A model generated the notes under the pieces. The model searched no databases, had not been told where the DNA came from, and was given only the letters and a program-made list of their open reading frames with translations. DNA of 64,000 bases from the NCBI RefSeq assembly GCF_029223545.1, contig NZ_CP097870.1, positions 1,116,001-1,180,000 on the forward strand, in the 5' to 3' direction. The DNA is from Thauera sp. GDN1 (GTDB taxonomy: Bacteria; Pseudomonadota; Gammaproteobacteria; Burkholderiales; Rhodocyclaceae). The position numbers and the translations under genes were made by a program. Below, piece after piece: positions 52,744 to 62,671 of this stretch (the first letter of the stretch is position 1; every line of letters begins with the position of its first letter).

Positions 52744-53774
52744 GCTGCGAGTTCCTGCGGGTATTCGGCTTGCGGATCCGCCTCGTAGCTCAGGCGCGCG
52801 TCGGCTTCGGCGAGCTGGCCGAAGAAGTCGTCGACCGCGGCGAGCTGGGCGGGGATGTCGGGGATCTGGTTCATCGCACGGCGGAAGGCGGCCGAGCCGA
52901 CCAGGCCCTTGGTGTACCAGGAGATGTGCTTGCGCGCGATCTTCACGCCGCGATCGTCGCCGTAGAAGGCGTAGAGGTCGGCGAGGTGCTCGCGACAGAC
53001 CTGATGAATCTCGCTCACCAGCGGCGCGGGCAGCAGCTCGCCGGTGGCGAGGAAATGCTCGATCTCGCGGAAGATCCACGGCCGGCCCTGTGCCGCGCGC
53101 CCGATCATGACGCCGTCGACGCCGGTGTAGTCGAGCACGTACTTGGCCTTCTGCGGGCTGGTGATGTCGCCGTTGGCGATCACCGGGATCTTCACCAGCG
53201 TCTTGACGTGGGCGATGGTGTCGTACTCGGCTTCGCCCATGTACTGGTCGGCGCGCGTGCGGCCGTGGATGGCGATGGCGCGGATGCCGGAGTCCTCGGC
53301 GATGCGGGCGATCGTCGGTGCGTTCTTGTTGGCGCGGTTCCAGCCGGTGCGGAACTTGAGCGTGACCGGGGTATCCGGCACGGCCTCGACCACCGCCTCG
53401 AGGATGCGCGCGACCAGCGGCTCGTCCTGCATCAGCGCCGAGCCGGCCATCACGTTGCACACCTTCTTGGCCGGGCAGCCCATGTTGATGTCGATGATCT
53501 GCGCGCCGTTATCGGCGTTGTACTTCGCGGCCTCGGCCATCATCGCCGGGTCGGCGCCGGCGATCTGCACCGAGATCGGATCGACCTCGCCGGTGTGATC
53601 GGCGCGGCGGCGGGTCTTCTCGCTGCCGTAGAGCAGGGAGTTGGAGGTGACCATCTCGGACACGGCAACGCCGGCCCCCAGTTTCTTGCACAACTGGCGG
53701 AAAGGACGGTCCGTCACCCCGGCCATGGGGGCGACGAAAAGATTGTTGCGCAAGGTGAAGCCGGCGAACTGCAT
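52740..53774 (-). CDS. dusB: tRNA-dihydrouridine synthase B
   Basis: This 344-residue FMN enzyme reduces U to dihydrouridine in tRNA D-loops. N-terminal FVAPMAGVTDRPFRQLCKKLG, the catalytic Cys100 in NMGCPAKKVC, and FRTGWN and IHGRTRADQY are present. It is first of the dusB-fis-purH-purD-hemF run. A -10-like TAAAAT on the minus strand lies at 53802-53807, with no clear -35. Confidence 0.94.
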   Translation of the reverse strand: MQFAGFTLRNNLFVAPMAGVTDRPFRQLCKKLGAGVAVSEMVTSNSLLYGSEKTRRRADHTGEVDPISVQIAGADPAMMAEAAKYNADNGAQIIDINMGCPAKKVCNVMAGSALMQDEPLVARILEAVVEAVPDTPVTLKFRTGWNRANKNAPTIARIAEDSGIRAIAIHGRTRADQYMGEAEYDTIAHVKTLVKIPVIANGDITSPQKAKYVLDYTGVDGVMIGRAAQGRPWIFREIEHFLATGELLPAPLVSEIHQVCREHLADLYAFYGDDRGVKIARKHISWYTKGLVGSAAFRRAMNQIPDIPAQLAAVDDFFGQLAEADARLSYEADPQAEYPQELAA

Positions 53775-53926
53775 GGTCGGAAGGGCAGGCGAAAACGGCG
53801 CATTTTACCCTATCGATCCTGTGCGTGCGCCCGATGGGGCGCGCGCGCAACACGGCGTTGGCGGCAAGTTCCCTCCGGATGGCGCGTCGGGTCTGAGCCG
53901 ACGGTGCGTCTCGACGCTCGGCGCGA

Positions 53927-54116
53927 GGTCGCGGTGCCGGGGCTGCGTTCGCCGCCTGCACTCGCGGCCTGCGGCTGCCCTCGGCGGAGAACGCCGCGGG
54001 GGCGGCGACGCAAACTCGGCGCTGCGCGCCTCGAACATGCGTCGCCTTGTTTCCCCCGCGACGCCCTCCGCCTCGGCGCTCGTGAAGTTGGCGACCGCAG
54101 CCCCGGCACCGCGACC
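53927..54116. repeat. Large imperfect inverted repeat (~190 bp)
   Basis: The outer arms 53927-53953 and 54090-54116 are 27-base inverted copies with one mismatch (core GGTCGCGGTGCCGGGGCTGCG). Inside, further inverse pairs are visible: CCTCGGCGGAGAACGCC against GACGCCCTCCGCCTCGG, CGCGGGGG against CCCCCGCG, and GGCGACGCA against TGCGTCGCC, at matching order. It lies in the 384-bp gap 53775-54158 between dusB and the trans-sulfuration-type gene, and no coding frame there looks real. It could be a structured RNA, a long transcript-end structure or a mobile repeat. Confidence 0.8.
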
Positions 54117-54158
54117 GGAGCCGTACCGCTCCACTCGAGGGCGACCCCCTTCGGTGCT

Positions 54159-55322
54159 TCAGCCGAGGTTCGCCGCCTGCAGGGCCTGTTCCAGGTCGGC
54201 GATCAGATCGTCGGTGTCCTCGATGCCCACCGAGATCCGCAGCAGGTCGAGCGGGCAGCGCGTGCCCGGGCCCTCGATCGGGCCGCGATGCTCGATCAGG
54301 CTCTCCACCGAGCCGAGCGAGGTGGCGCGGCGGAAGATCTTCACCGCGCCGGCGACCCGGCGCGCCGCGTCCTCGCCACCGCGCACGCGCAGCGAGAGCA
54401 TGGCGCCGAAGCCGCCGTCCATCTGGCGGCGGGCGATGTCGTGGCCGGGGTGCGAGGGGAGCCCGGGGTAGAGCACTGCAAGCAGCGCCGGGTGATGCTC
54501 GAAATGCCGCGCGATGCGCAGCGCCGACGCTGCCGCGGTGCGCACGCGCGGGAACAGGGTGCGCAGGCCGCGATTGAGCAGCCAGGCCTCGAAGGGGCCG
54601 AGCACCGCGCCGCCGGCAGCGCGTGCGGTCCTGATGCGCGCCCAGAAGTCGTCGGCGCTGCGGGTCACCAGCACGCCGGCGACTACGTCGGAGTGGCCGT
54701 TGAGGTACTTGGTGGCCGAGTGCATGACGATGTCGGCGCCGAGCGCGAGCGGGCGGGTGAACACCGGGGTCGGTACGGTGGAGTCCACCACCAGGCGCGC
54801 GCCGGCGGCATGGGCGAGGTCCGCCGCACGGGCGATGTCGGTGAGTTCCCAGGTCGGATTGGCAGGCGTCTCCACCCACACGATGTCGGCCGGGCGCTGC
54901 AGCAGCGCGGCGAGCTCGTCGGCGTCGGCGTAGAAGTCGAGGGCGATCTGCCAGTTGCTCGAGAAGCCGATCAGCCAGTTGCGCAGCGACCAGTACATGT
55001 CGTGCGGAGCGACGATGCGCGCGCCGGGCTTCAGGGCGAGCAGCACCGCAGAGGCCGCGGCCATGCCGGAGGCGAACAGCGCCGCCTCGGCGCCGCCTTC
55101 CAGCTCGCACAGCAGCGCCTCCGCCGGGTCGAAGGCCGGGCTGGCGTCGCGGGCGTAGATCCGGCCGCCGGGCAGGCTGCCGTCCTCGGCGCGCTCGAAG
55201 GTGCTCGCCATGTGGATCGGCGGCACGATGTCGCGATGCGGCATCGTGGTCGCGCCCATGCCCTGGGCGGCGAGGGTGGCGGAGGAGGGGGTGAGGGAAG
55301 AGCGCGAGTCGTCGTGCTGCAT
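54159..55322 (-). CDS. Trans-sulfuration-type PLP enzyme (Cys/Met metabolism family)
   Basis: This 387-residue PLP enzyme of the MetB/MetC/MetZ class has the PLP-binding Lys205 in HSATKYLNGHSD, with GRIYARDASPAF and ALFASGMAAASAVLLAL in the substrate part. Such enzymes work on O-acetyl- or O-succinyl-homoserine or cystathionine; the exact reaction cannot be read. It is divergent from the methionine transporter metNIQ, which supports a sulfur-amino-acid role. The ATG at 55322 has AAGGA upstream; the frame to 55469 adds an Arg-rich, unsupported leader. The trailing side carries the long inverted repeat. Confidence 0.82.
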   Translation of the reverse strand: MQHDDSRSSLTPSSATLAAQGMGATTMPHRDIVPPIHMASTFERAEDGSLPGGRIYARDASPAFDPAEALLCELEGGAEAALFASGMAAASAVLLALKPGARIVAPHDMYWSLRNWLIGFSSNWQIALDFYADADELAALLQRPADIVWVETPANPTWELTDIARAADLAHAAGARLVVDSTVPTPVFTRPLALGADIVMHSATKYLNGHSDVVAGVLVTRSADDFWARIRTARAAGGAVLGPFEAWLLNRGLRTLFPRVRTAAASALRIARHFEHHPALLAVLYPGLPSHPGHDIARRQMDGGFGAMLSLRVRGGEDAARRVAGAVKIFRRATSLGSVESLIEHRGPIEGPGTRCPLDLLRISVGIEDTDDLIADLEQALQAANLG

Positions 55323-55510
55323 GATGCGGTGTCCTTCGGCATGGCGGCGGGCGGCTTGCCCGGATGGCGGCGAGCCTAACGCCGGGGAACTGCGCTGTCG
55401 AGGTCGGCGGCCCGCCCGCGGTGCCGCGCGGCGGCCATCCGGTCGGACATGGTGCCGATTCCGCCGCACGGGTAGAATCGCGGCCTTTTCCCGCTCGGGA
55501 CGTCCTTGTC

Positions 55511-56539
55511 GTGATCCGCATCGAAAACCTGCACAAGACCTACCGTGCCGCCGACGGCCGCGAGGTGGAGGCGCTCGCCGACATCAGCCTCGAGATCGGC
55601 GCCGGCGAGGTGTTCGGCATCATCGGCCGCTCCGGTGCCGGCAAGAGCACGCTGATCCGTACCCTGAACCTGCTCGAGCGCCCGAGCGCCGGGCGGGTCC
55701 TGATCGACGGCGAGGACATCACGAAGCTGGACAGCGAGGGCCTGTACGCGCTGCGCCGCCGTGTCGGCATGATCTTCCAGCACTTCAACCTGCTCAACGC
55801 CAAGACCGTCGCCGACAACATCGCCTGGCCGCTGAAGGCGACCGGGCACACGACTGCCGCCGAGCGCGCCGCGCGGGTGAAGGAACTGCTGGCGCTGGTC
55901 GGTCTGTCCGAGCACGGGCACAAGTATCCGTCGCAGCTCTCCGGCGGGCAGAAGCAGCGCGTCGGCATCGCGCGCGCGCTCGCCAACCGGCCGCAGATCC
56001 TGCTGTGCGACGAGGCGACCTCGGCGCTCGATCCCGAGACCACGCAATCCATCCTGCGCCTGCTGCTCGACATCAACCGCCAGCTCGGCCTCACCATCGT
56101 GCTGATCACCCACGAGATGCAGGTCATCCGCACGATCTGCGATCGGGTCGCGGTGATCGACGGCGGGCGCATCGTCGAGTCCGGCAGGGTGGCCGACGTC
56201 TTCCTGCATCCGCAGCATCCGGTCACGCGCAGCATGGTCGCGCAGAGCGACGCGCTGGCCGCGGCGAGCTTCGATCCGGCACATGTCTATATGAAGGACA
56301 AGCTGCGCGGCACGCTGGTGCGCCTGACCTACATCGGCGACGTCACCTATCAGCCCATCCTCAGCCGCATCATGGCCGGCGCCAAGGTGCAGATCACGAT
56401 CCTGCAGGGCGAGGTGTCGAGCATCAAGGACGTCCCGTTCGGCCAGCTGCTGCTCGAGCTCGAAGGCGGCGAGGACGAAATCCGGGGCGTGTTCGCCGAG
56501 CTCGACCGCCACCAGATCCACCACGAGGTGCTGCAGTAA
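55511..56539 (+). CDS. metN: Methionine ABC transporter ATP-binding protein
   Basis: This 342-residue ATPase has Walker [10 protein letters not shown], signature LSGGQKQRV and Walker [13 protein letters not shown]. The C-terminal NIL domain (about residues 265-340) senses methionine and inhibits transport. The start is GTG at 55511, preceded by a -10-like TAGAAT (55473-55478). The stop overlaps metI (TAATG). The transporter imports D- and L-methionine. Confidence 0.94.
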   Translation: MIRIENLHKTYRAADGREVEALADISLEIGAGEVFGIIGRSGAGKSTLIRTLNLLERPSAGRVLIDGEDITKLDSEGLYALRRRVGMIFQHFNLLNAKTVADNIAWPLKATGHTTAAERAARVKELLALVGLSEHGHKYPSQLSGGQKQRVGIARALANRPQILLCDEATSALDPETTQSILRLLLDINRQLGLTIVLITHEMQVIRTICDRVAVIDGGRIVESGRVADVFLHPQHPVTRSMVAQSDALAAASFDPAHVYMKDKLRGTLVRLTYIGDVTYQPILSRIMAGAKVQITILQGEVSSIKDVPFGQLLLELEGGEDEIRGVFAELDRHQIHHEVLQ

Positions 56540-57198
56540 TGGACCTGTCCGTCATCGACTGGAGCGACATCTGGCTGGCGACCTGGGAGACCCTGGTCAT
56601 GACCGGAGTGTCGCTGTTCTTCACCATCCTGCTCGGCCTGCCGCTGGGCATCCTGCTGTTCGTGACCGCCAAGCGCCAGCTGCTGGAGCAGGGCTTCGTC
56701 TATACGGTGCTGTCCTTCGTGGTCAACGTGCTGCGCTCGGTGCCCTTCCTGATCCTGCTGATCGTGATGATTCCGGTCACGGTGATCCTGATCGGCACCT
56801 CGCTCGGCGTGGAAGGCGCGATCCCGCCGCTGGTGGTGGGCACGGCGCCCTTCTTCGCGCGCCTGGTCGAGAACGTGCTGCGCGAGGTCGACCGCGGCGT
56901 CATCGAGGCCTGCCAGGCGATGGGCATCCGCACCCACCGCATCATCTTCGGCGCGCTGCTGCCCGAGGCCTTGCCCGGGCTGGTCGCCGCGGTCACGGTG
57001 ACGGCGATCACCTTGATGTCCTATGCTGCGATGTCGGGCGTGATCGGTGGCGGTGGCCTCGGCGACCTCGCGATCCGTTTCGGCTATCAGCGCTTCCAGA
57101 CCGAGGTGATGGTGATCACCGTCGCCCTGCTGGTCGTGCTCGTCCAGATCATCCAGTACTCGGGCGACCGCCTGGTGCTGTATTTCACCCGCAAGTGA
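56539..57198 (+). CDS. metI: Methionine ABC transporter permease
   Basis: This 219-residue membrane protein has about five helices. The permease coupling segment reads EACQAMGIRTHRIIFGALLPEALPGL, and upstream TLVMTGVSLFFTILLGLPLGILL is typical of MetI. One base of overlap with metN and 23 bases before metQ indicate one operon. Confidence 0.95.
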   Translation: MDLSVIDWSDIWLATWETLVMTGVSLFFTILLGLPLGILLFVTAKRQLLEQGFVYTVLSFVVNVLRSVPFLILLIVMIPVTVILIGTSLGVEGAIPPLVVGTAPFFARLVENVLREVDRGVIEACQAMGIRTHRIIFGALLPEALPGLVAAVTVTAITLMSYAAMSGVIGGGGLGDLAIRFGYQRFQTEVMVITVALLVVLVQIIQYSGDRLVLYFTRK

Positions 57199-57221
57199 TC
57201 CCCACGAAGGAGACTTCAACG

Positions 57222-58022
57222 ATGTCGTTTACCCTGCGCAAACTGCTCGCCGCCGCCCTCGGCACGCTCACCCTGGCCGCCGGCACCGCCGCGGTCGCGG
57301 CCGACCGCCTGGTCATCGCCGCCACCCCGGTGCCGCACGCCGAGATCCTCGAATTCGTCAAGCCGATGCTGGCCAAGGAAGGCGTGGAACTGGAGGTCAA
57401 GGTGTTCACCGACTACGTCCAGCCCTCGATGCAGACCAACGAGAAGCGCGTCGACGGCAACTTCTTCCTGCACCAGCCCTACCTCGACGAGTTCAAGAAG
57501 AAGCAGAAGAACGACATCCAGACCGTGGTCGCCAAGGTGCACGTCGAGCCGCTGGGCGCCTACTCGGGCAAGCACAAGGCGGTGGCCGACATCCCCGAGG
57601 GTGCGACCGTGGCGATCCCGAACGACCCGTCCAACTCCGGCCGCGCGCTGCTGCTGATGGCCAAGAACGGGCTGATCACGCTGAAGGATCTGAACAACAT
57701 CTCGGCTACCCAGAAGGACATCGCCGACAACCCGAAGAAGCTCAAGATCCGCGAGCTCGAGGCCGCGACCCTGCCGCGCATCCTCAACCAGGTCGACCTG
57801 GCGGTGATCAACACCAACTACGCGATCGAGGCCAAGCTCAACCCGGTCAAGGACTCGCTCTTCATCGAGGACGCCAGCTCGCCCTACGCCAACCTGCTGG
57901 TGGCGCGCGAGGACAACGCCAACAGCCCGGCGATGAAGAAGCTCGCCGCCGCGCTGAACTCGCCCGAAGTCAAGCAGTTCCTCGCCGACAAGTACCAGGG
58001 CGCGGTGGTGCCGGCGTTCTGA
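57222..58022 (+). CDS. metQ: Methionine-binding protein
   Basis: This 266-residue NlpA-family substrate-binding protein of MetNI has FLHQPYLDEFKKK and IPNDPSNSGRALLLM, both family motifs. Its leader ends in a SPase-I-type AVAADRL and has no lipobox Cys, unlike E. coli MetQ, which is a lipoprotein, so this one should be free in the periplasm. A GGAG precedes the ATG. A terminator follows. Confidence 0.93.
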   Translation: MSFTLRKLLAAALGTLTLAAGTAAVAADRLVIAATPVPHAEILEFVKPMLAKEGVELEVKVFTDYVQPSMQTNEKRVDGNFFLHQPYLDEFKKKQKNDIQTVVAKVHVEPLGAYSGKHKAVADIPEGATVAIPNDPSNSGRALLLMAKNGLITLKDLNNISATQKDIADNPKKLKIRELEAATLPRILNQVDLAVINTNYAIEAKLNPVKDSLFIEDASSPYANLLVAREDNANSPAMKKLAAALNSPEVKQFLADKYQGAVVPAF

Positions 58023-58069
58023 TCATGTGCTGACGATGGCGCCGCTCGCGGGCGGCGCGCATGAGGCGA

Positions 58070-58108
58070 AAGGCCTGCAGGTCCCGTATCGGGGCCGCAG
58101 GCCTTTTT
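58070..58108 (+). terminator. Rho-independent terminator of metNIQ
   Basis: AAGGCCTGC and GCAGGCCTT pair with an 18-base loop, followed by a five-base T run, 47 bases past the metQ stop. Confidence 0.85.
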
Positions 58109-58136
58109 CTTGGCGGCCGGGCTTGGGCGCGGCCGA

Positions 58137-59417
58137 TCAGGGCCAGGCGCGTGCGCCGAACAGCATCCGGCGCGCGACGAAGTTGCGCAGCGGCGGCAGC
58201 AGGTCGAGGGCGAACAGCGCGGCGCCGCGCGCATGCCGCAGCGGGGCGAAGTCGTTGCTGAACACCCGCACCAGCGTATCGGTGAAACGGATCGTGCCCA
58301 GACGATCAAGCCCGCGGGCGGCGGCGTAGGCGGTGAGCACCTCCGCTCGCCCGGGGTCGAACGTCACAGGGTCTTGCGTGCCGGTGCGGGCTGCGGACGA
58401 GTCCGCCGTCTGCCTCGGCGGGGCCATCGCGCCGTCGCGTGCGAGCGCAGCCGCAGCCAGGGCGGATGCGTCGCGCTGCTTCAGCAAGGTGTCCGCCAGC
58501 GCCCACACGTCGCGCAGGGCGAGGTTGAAACCCTGCCCGGCTACCGGGTGCAGGGTCTGCGCGGCGTTGCCCAGCCACACCGTGCGCTGGGCGATGGTCG
58601 AGCGTCGATAGCGCAGCACCAGCGGATAGCGCAGGCGCGGGCCGACGCCGGTCAGCCGCGCGCGGCCGCCGATGTGCGCCTGCAGGCGGGCGAGGTAGGC
58701 CGCATCGTCGAGCGCCAGCAGCTCCTCGGCGGTCTCCGGGCGGAGGACATGCACCAGCGCGTAGCCCTGGCCCTTGGGCAGGAGCGCCACCGGGCCTTGC
58801 GCGGTGAAGCGCTCGAAGGCGGTGTGGCGGTGCCCGCCGGCGACCTGGACGTCGGCGATCAGCGCGTGCTGGCCGTAGTCGTGCTCGACGACGTTGGCGT
58901 CGCCGGCCCGCAGTCCGCCTTCGGCGCAGGCCGCAAGCCGCGCGCGCAGGGGGGGCGCGGCCCTTCCGGCGGTGGAGAGGCTGGCGATCACGTCGTCCTC
59001 GCCCGCCGCCAGGTTGGTGACCTCGGTCTCGTCCAGCACCGGGATGCCGGCGGCGTCGACCGCGGCGCGCAGCGTGGCGGCGAGTGCGCCGGCGGAGCTG
59101 ACGTAGCCGAGCGCGGGCAGTTCGTGCTCGCTGGCGTCGATCAGCGTGCGGCCGAGCCCGCCCTGGTGCGAGATGTGGATGTGCTGGATCGCGGTGGTCG
59201 GCAGCGCATCCCACACGCCGAGGCGCTGCAGCGTGAGCCGGGTGCCGTGGGCGAGCGCGAGGTCGCGCGGGTCCTTCGTCACCGCTTCGCGCGCACGTGC
59301 GTCGGCGAGCACGATGTCGAGCCCCGCGTCCTTGAGCGCGAGCGCGAGCGCGAGGCCGACCGGACCGGCGCCGACGATCAGCAGGTCATGGACGCGGCCG
59401 GGCGTCTCGTCAGCCAT
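58137..59417 (-). CDS. UbiH/UbiF/VisC-type FAD-dependent monooxygenase
   Basis: This 426-residue class A flavoprotein is of the ubiquinone-ring hydroxylase type. The N-terminal GAGPVG dinucleotide motif and the DPRDLALAHGT segment are present. The C-terminal flavin motif is GNAAQTLHPVAGQGFNLALRD. An unusual insertion of about 30 residues (near MAPPRQTADSSAARTG) follows the flavin motif. Which ring carbon is hydroxylated is uncertain. pepP overlaps its start by eight bases, the pepP-ubiH arrangement also known from E. coli. Confidence 0.83.
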   Translation of the reverse strand: MADETPGRVHDLLIVGAGPVGLALALALKDAGLDIVLADARAREAVTKDPRDLALAHGTRLTLQRLGVWDALPTTAIQHIHISHQGGLGRTLIDASEHELPALGYVSSAGALAATLRAAVDAAGIPVLDETEVTNLAAGEDDVIASLSTAGRAAPPLRARLAACAEGGLRAGDANVVEHDYGQHALIADVQVAGGHRHTAFERFTAQGPVALLPKGQGYALVHVLRPETAEELLALDDAAYLARLQAHIGGRARLTGVGPRLRYPLVLRYRRSTIAQRTVWLGNAAQTLHPVAGQGFNLALRDVWALADTLLKQRDASALAAAALARDGAMAPPRQTADSSAARTGTQDPVTFDPGRAEVLTAYAAARGLDRLGTIRFTDTLVRVFSNDFAPLRHARGAALFALDLLPPLRNFVARRMLFGARAWP

Positions 59418-60753
59418 GGCGGGTGTCCCGCATCAGCGCCTCGATGTCGGCGACCGCCTTGGGTACGTCCTCGGTGATCAGTTCGCAGCCGCCGGCGGTG
59501 ACCACCGCGTCGTCCTCGATGCGGGCGCCGATGTTCCAGAACGCCTCGGGCACGTCGTCGGCGGGGCGGATGTAGCAGCCCGGCTCGATGGTCAGCACCA
59601 TGCTCTCGACCAGCGGCCGCCATTCGCCGCCGAGCTTGTATTCGCCGGCGTCGTGCACGTCCATGCCCAGCCAGTGGCCGGTGCGGTGCATGTAGAAGCG
59701 GCGGTAGTCGCCGTTCTCGAGCACCGCATCGAGGCTGCCCTTGATGAGGCCGAGGTCGAGCATGCCCTGGGCGAGCACCTTCACCGCGGCATCGTGCGGC
59801 TGGTTCCAGTGCGCGCCGGGGCGGGTAGCCTCGCGCGCGGCGGCCTGGGCGGCGAGGACCATCTCGTAGACCTCGCGCTGCGGGCCGGAGAAGCGGCCGT
59901 TCACCGGGAAGGTCCGGGTGATGTCCGAGGCGTAACCGTCGAGCTCGCAGCCGGCGTCGATCAGCAGCAGGTCGCCGTCATCGAGGCGCTGGTCGTTCTC
60001 CACGTAGTGCAGCACGCAGGCGTTGGCGCCGCCGGCGACGATCGAGGTGTAGGCCGGCGCCTGGCTGCCGGCGGCGCGGAAGGCGTGCAGCAGTTCGGCT
60101 TCGATCTCGTACTCGAAGCGCCCCGGGCGGGTGGCGCGCATGGCGCGGCAGTGCGCGTCGGCGGAGATGCGCGCGGCGCGGCGCATGGTGGCGAGCTCGG
60201 ACGCGTCCTTGACGAGGCGCATGTCGTCGAGCTCGGCGCGCAGGTCGCGCACCGAGTGCGGCGGGGTGAGGCCGGTCCTGGCCTTGTCGCGCACGGCGTT
60301 GAGCGCACCGAGCACCTTGGCGTCCCAGTCGTTGTCGTAGCCGAGGCTGGTCCACAGCAGGGGTTGGTCGGCGAGGTAGTCGGGCAGGCGCTTCTCGAGG
60401 TCGCCGATGGTCCACGCTTCGTCGAAGCCGAAGGCCTCGCGCGCCGCGTCGGGGCCCCAGCGGTAGCCGTCCCAGATCTCGCGCTCCTCGTTCTTCTCGC
60501 GACAGAAGAGGATCTGTTTCGTTTCCCTGCCGGCGACGAGCACGACGACCGCCTCGGGTTCGCGGAAAGCGGTGAGGTAGTAGAAGTAGCTGTCGTGACG
60601 GTAGGGGTAGTGGGCGTCGCGGTTGCGCACGCGCTCGGGCGCGGTGGGCAGGATGGCGACGCCGCCGCCGGCGGCCTGCATGCGCTGCAGCAGGCGGGTG
60701 CGGCGGGCGCGGAAGGGGGTGATGTCCACGGCGGTTTGGGCTGGTGCATTCAT
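59410..60753 (-). CDS. pepP: Xaa-Pro aminopeptidase
   Basis: This 447-residue metallopeptidase removes the N-terminal residue ahead of proline. The pita-bread domain has DAGCELDGYASDITRTFPV, HRTGHWLGMDVHDAG, TIEPGCYI and IGARIEDD, containing the five metal ligands. The N-terminal DSYFYYLTAFREPEAVVVL is typical. The ATG at 60753 is used, as the frame to 61137 runs antisense. Overlaps the monooxygenase start by eight bases. Confidence 0.94.
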   Translation of the reverse strand: MNAPAQTAVDITPFRARRTRLLQRMQAAGGGVAILPTAPERVRNRDAHYPYRHDSYFYYLTAFREPEAVVVLVAGRETKQILFCREKNEEREIWDGYRWGPDAAREAFGFDEAWTIGDLEKRLPDYLADQPLLWTSLGYDNDWDAKVLGALNAVRDKARTGLTPPHSVRDLRAELDDMRLVKDASELATMRRAARISADAHCRAMRATRPGRFEYEIEAELLHAFRAAGSQAPAYTSIVAGGANACVLHYVENDQRLDDGDLLLIDAGCELDGYASDITRTFPVNGRFSGPQREVYEMVLAAQAAAREATRPGAHWNQPHDAAVKVLAQGMLDLGLIKGSLDAVLENGDYRRFYMHRTGHWLGMDVHDAGEYKLGGEWRPLVESMVLTIEPGCYIRPADDVPEAFWNIGARIEDDAVVTAGGCELITEDVPKAVADIEALMRDTRHG

Positions 60754-60820
60754 GCGCTGAATTATGTCACGGGGCGCTTTGGGAGGCAGGGGCGAGACGA
60801 CCTGCGCCGGCAGCTGTGAC

Positions 60821-61540
<720 letters not shown>

Positions 61541-62569
61541 TCAGAAGGTGTAGCCGACCTGGGTTTCCTCGGGCTCGAGGCGGTCGAGCAGCTTGAGCAG
61601 GGGGCCGAGGTCGCGGTAGCGCTTGCAGGCGCGGCGCAGGTAGTCCATCACCAGCGGCATGTCGGCGAGGTAGCCGTCCTTGCCGTCGCGGTGGTACAGG
61701 CGGGCGAAGATGCCCAGCACCTTGATGTGGCGCTGCACGCCCATCCATTCGAAATCGCGGTGGAACTCGGCGAACTCCTCGCGCACCGGCAGGCCGAGCT
61801 TTTTCGCGGTCTCCCAGTAACGGATCAGCAGGTCGAGGATGAACGCCTCGTCCCAGCGGATGTAGGCGTCCTTGAACAGCGACACCAGGTCGTAGCTGAT
61901 CGGACCGTATACCGCATCCTGGAAGTCGATGATGCCGGGGTTGGGGCCGAGGCCGTCGGCCGGTTCGAGCAGCATCAGGTTGCGCGAGTGGTAGTCACGA
62001 TGCACGAAGACCCGCGGCTCGGCCAGGTTGACCGCGAGGATCCTGTCGAAGGCGGCGTTCAGCGTGGCGGTCTCGGCGTCGGTGAGGGTGACGCCCTTGT
62101 GGCGGGCGACGTACCACTCGGGAAAGAGCTGCAACTCGCGCAGCAGCAGCGCGCGGTCGTACTCGGGCAGCACGCCGGGGCGGCTGGCGGACTGGATGGC
62201 GGCGAGCGAACCGAGGGCGTCGGCGTAGAGGTGGGCGGCGCGGTGTTCGTCGTCCTGCGCCTCGAGCGCCTGCAGGTAGGTGGTCGAGCCGAGGTCCGAC
62301 AGCAGCAGGAAGCCCTGCGCCAGGTCCTGCGCGAGCACCTCGGGTACATGCGCGCCGGCAGCGCGAAAGAGTTCGGCCACGTGCAGCCAGGGGCGCACGT
62401 CCTCCTTTTCCGGAGGGGCGTCCATGACGATGCGCGGGGGGCTGCCGTCGGCGAAGGTGGCGCGGAAATAGCGCCGGAAGCTGGCGTCGGCCGAGGCGGG
62501 GGCGAGTTCGAAGGACTGGCCGGGCAGGGCGGCGGCGAGCCAGGTCCTCAGTTGTTCTAGGCGATGCAA
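61541..62569 (-). CDS. amgK: N-acetylmuramate/N-acetylglucosamine kinase
   Basis: This 342-residue aminoglycoside-phosphotransferase-fold kinase has the catalytic HRDYHSRNLM and the metal-binding IDFQDAVYGP. AmgK phosphorylates the anomeric OH of MurNAc for MurU. The start is a TTG at 62569, as GGAG lies seven bases upstream of it and no ATG or GTG occurs near the domain start; longer frames would run into the divergent lptD promoter region. Confidence 0.87.
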   Translation of the reverse strand: MHRLEQLRTWLAAALPGQSFELAPASADASFRRYFRATFADGSPPRIVMDAPPEKEDVRPWLHVAELFRAAGAHVPEVLAQDLAQGFLLLSDLGSTTYLQALEAQDDEHRAAHLYADALGSLAAIQSASRPGVLPEYDRALLLRELQLFPEWYVARHKGVTLTDAETATLNAAFDRILAVNLAEPRVFVHRDYHSRNLMLLEPADGLGPNPGIIDFQDAVYGPISYDLVSLFKDAYIRWDEAFILDLLIRYWETAKKLGLPVREEFAEFHRDFEWMGVQRHIKVLGIFARLYHRDGKDGYLADMPLVMDYLRRACKRYRDLGPLLKLLDRLEPEETQVGYTF

Positions 62570-62592
62570 ACCGGTTCTCCGCGGGCGTTCGT

Positions 62593-62598
62593 GTAGAA
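62593..62598 (+). promoter_or_regulatory. Possible -10 box of lptD
   Basis: TAGAAT, 74 bases before the lptD ATG, in the short divergent gap with amgK. The -35 is not convincing. Confidence 0.35.
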
Positions 62599-62671
62599 TC
62601 CGCGAGTTTATCAATACGGTGGTCCGGGTGTGCAGCCGTGCACGCCGGACGATCGCAAAGGCTTGATCCGC

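Noticed and set aside
53805..54134. Short Arg-rich frames in the dusB/trans-sulfuration gap
   Set aside because: They overlap the palindrome in several frames with no SD and no family likeness.
55323..55510. SAM riboswitch upstream of metN
   Set aside because: The leader is short and shows no recognisable SAM riboswitch elements; only a -10-like box is seen.
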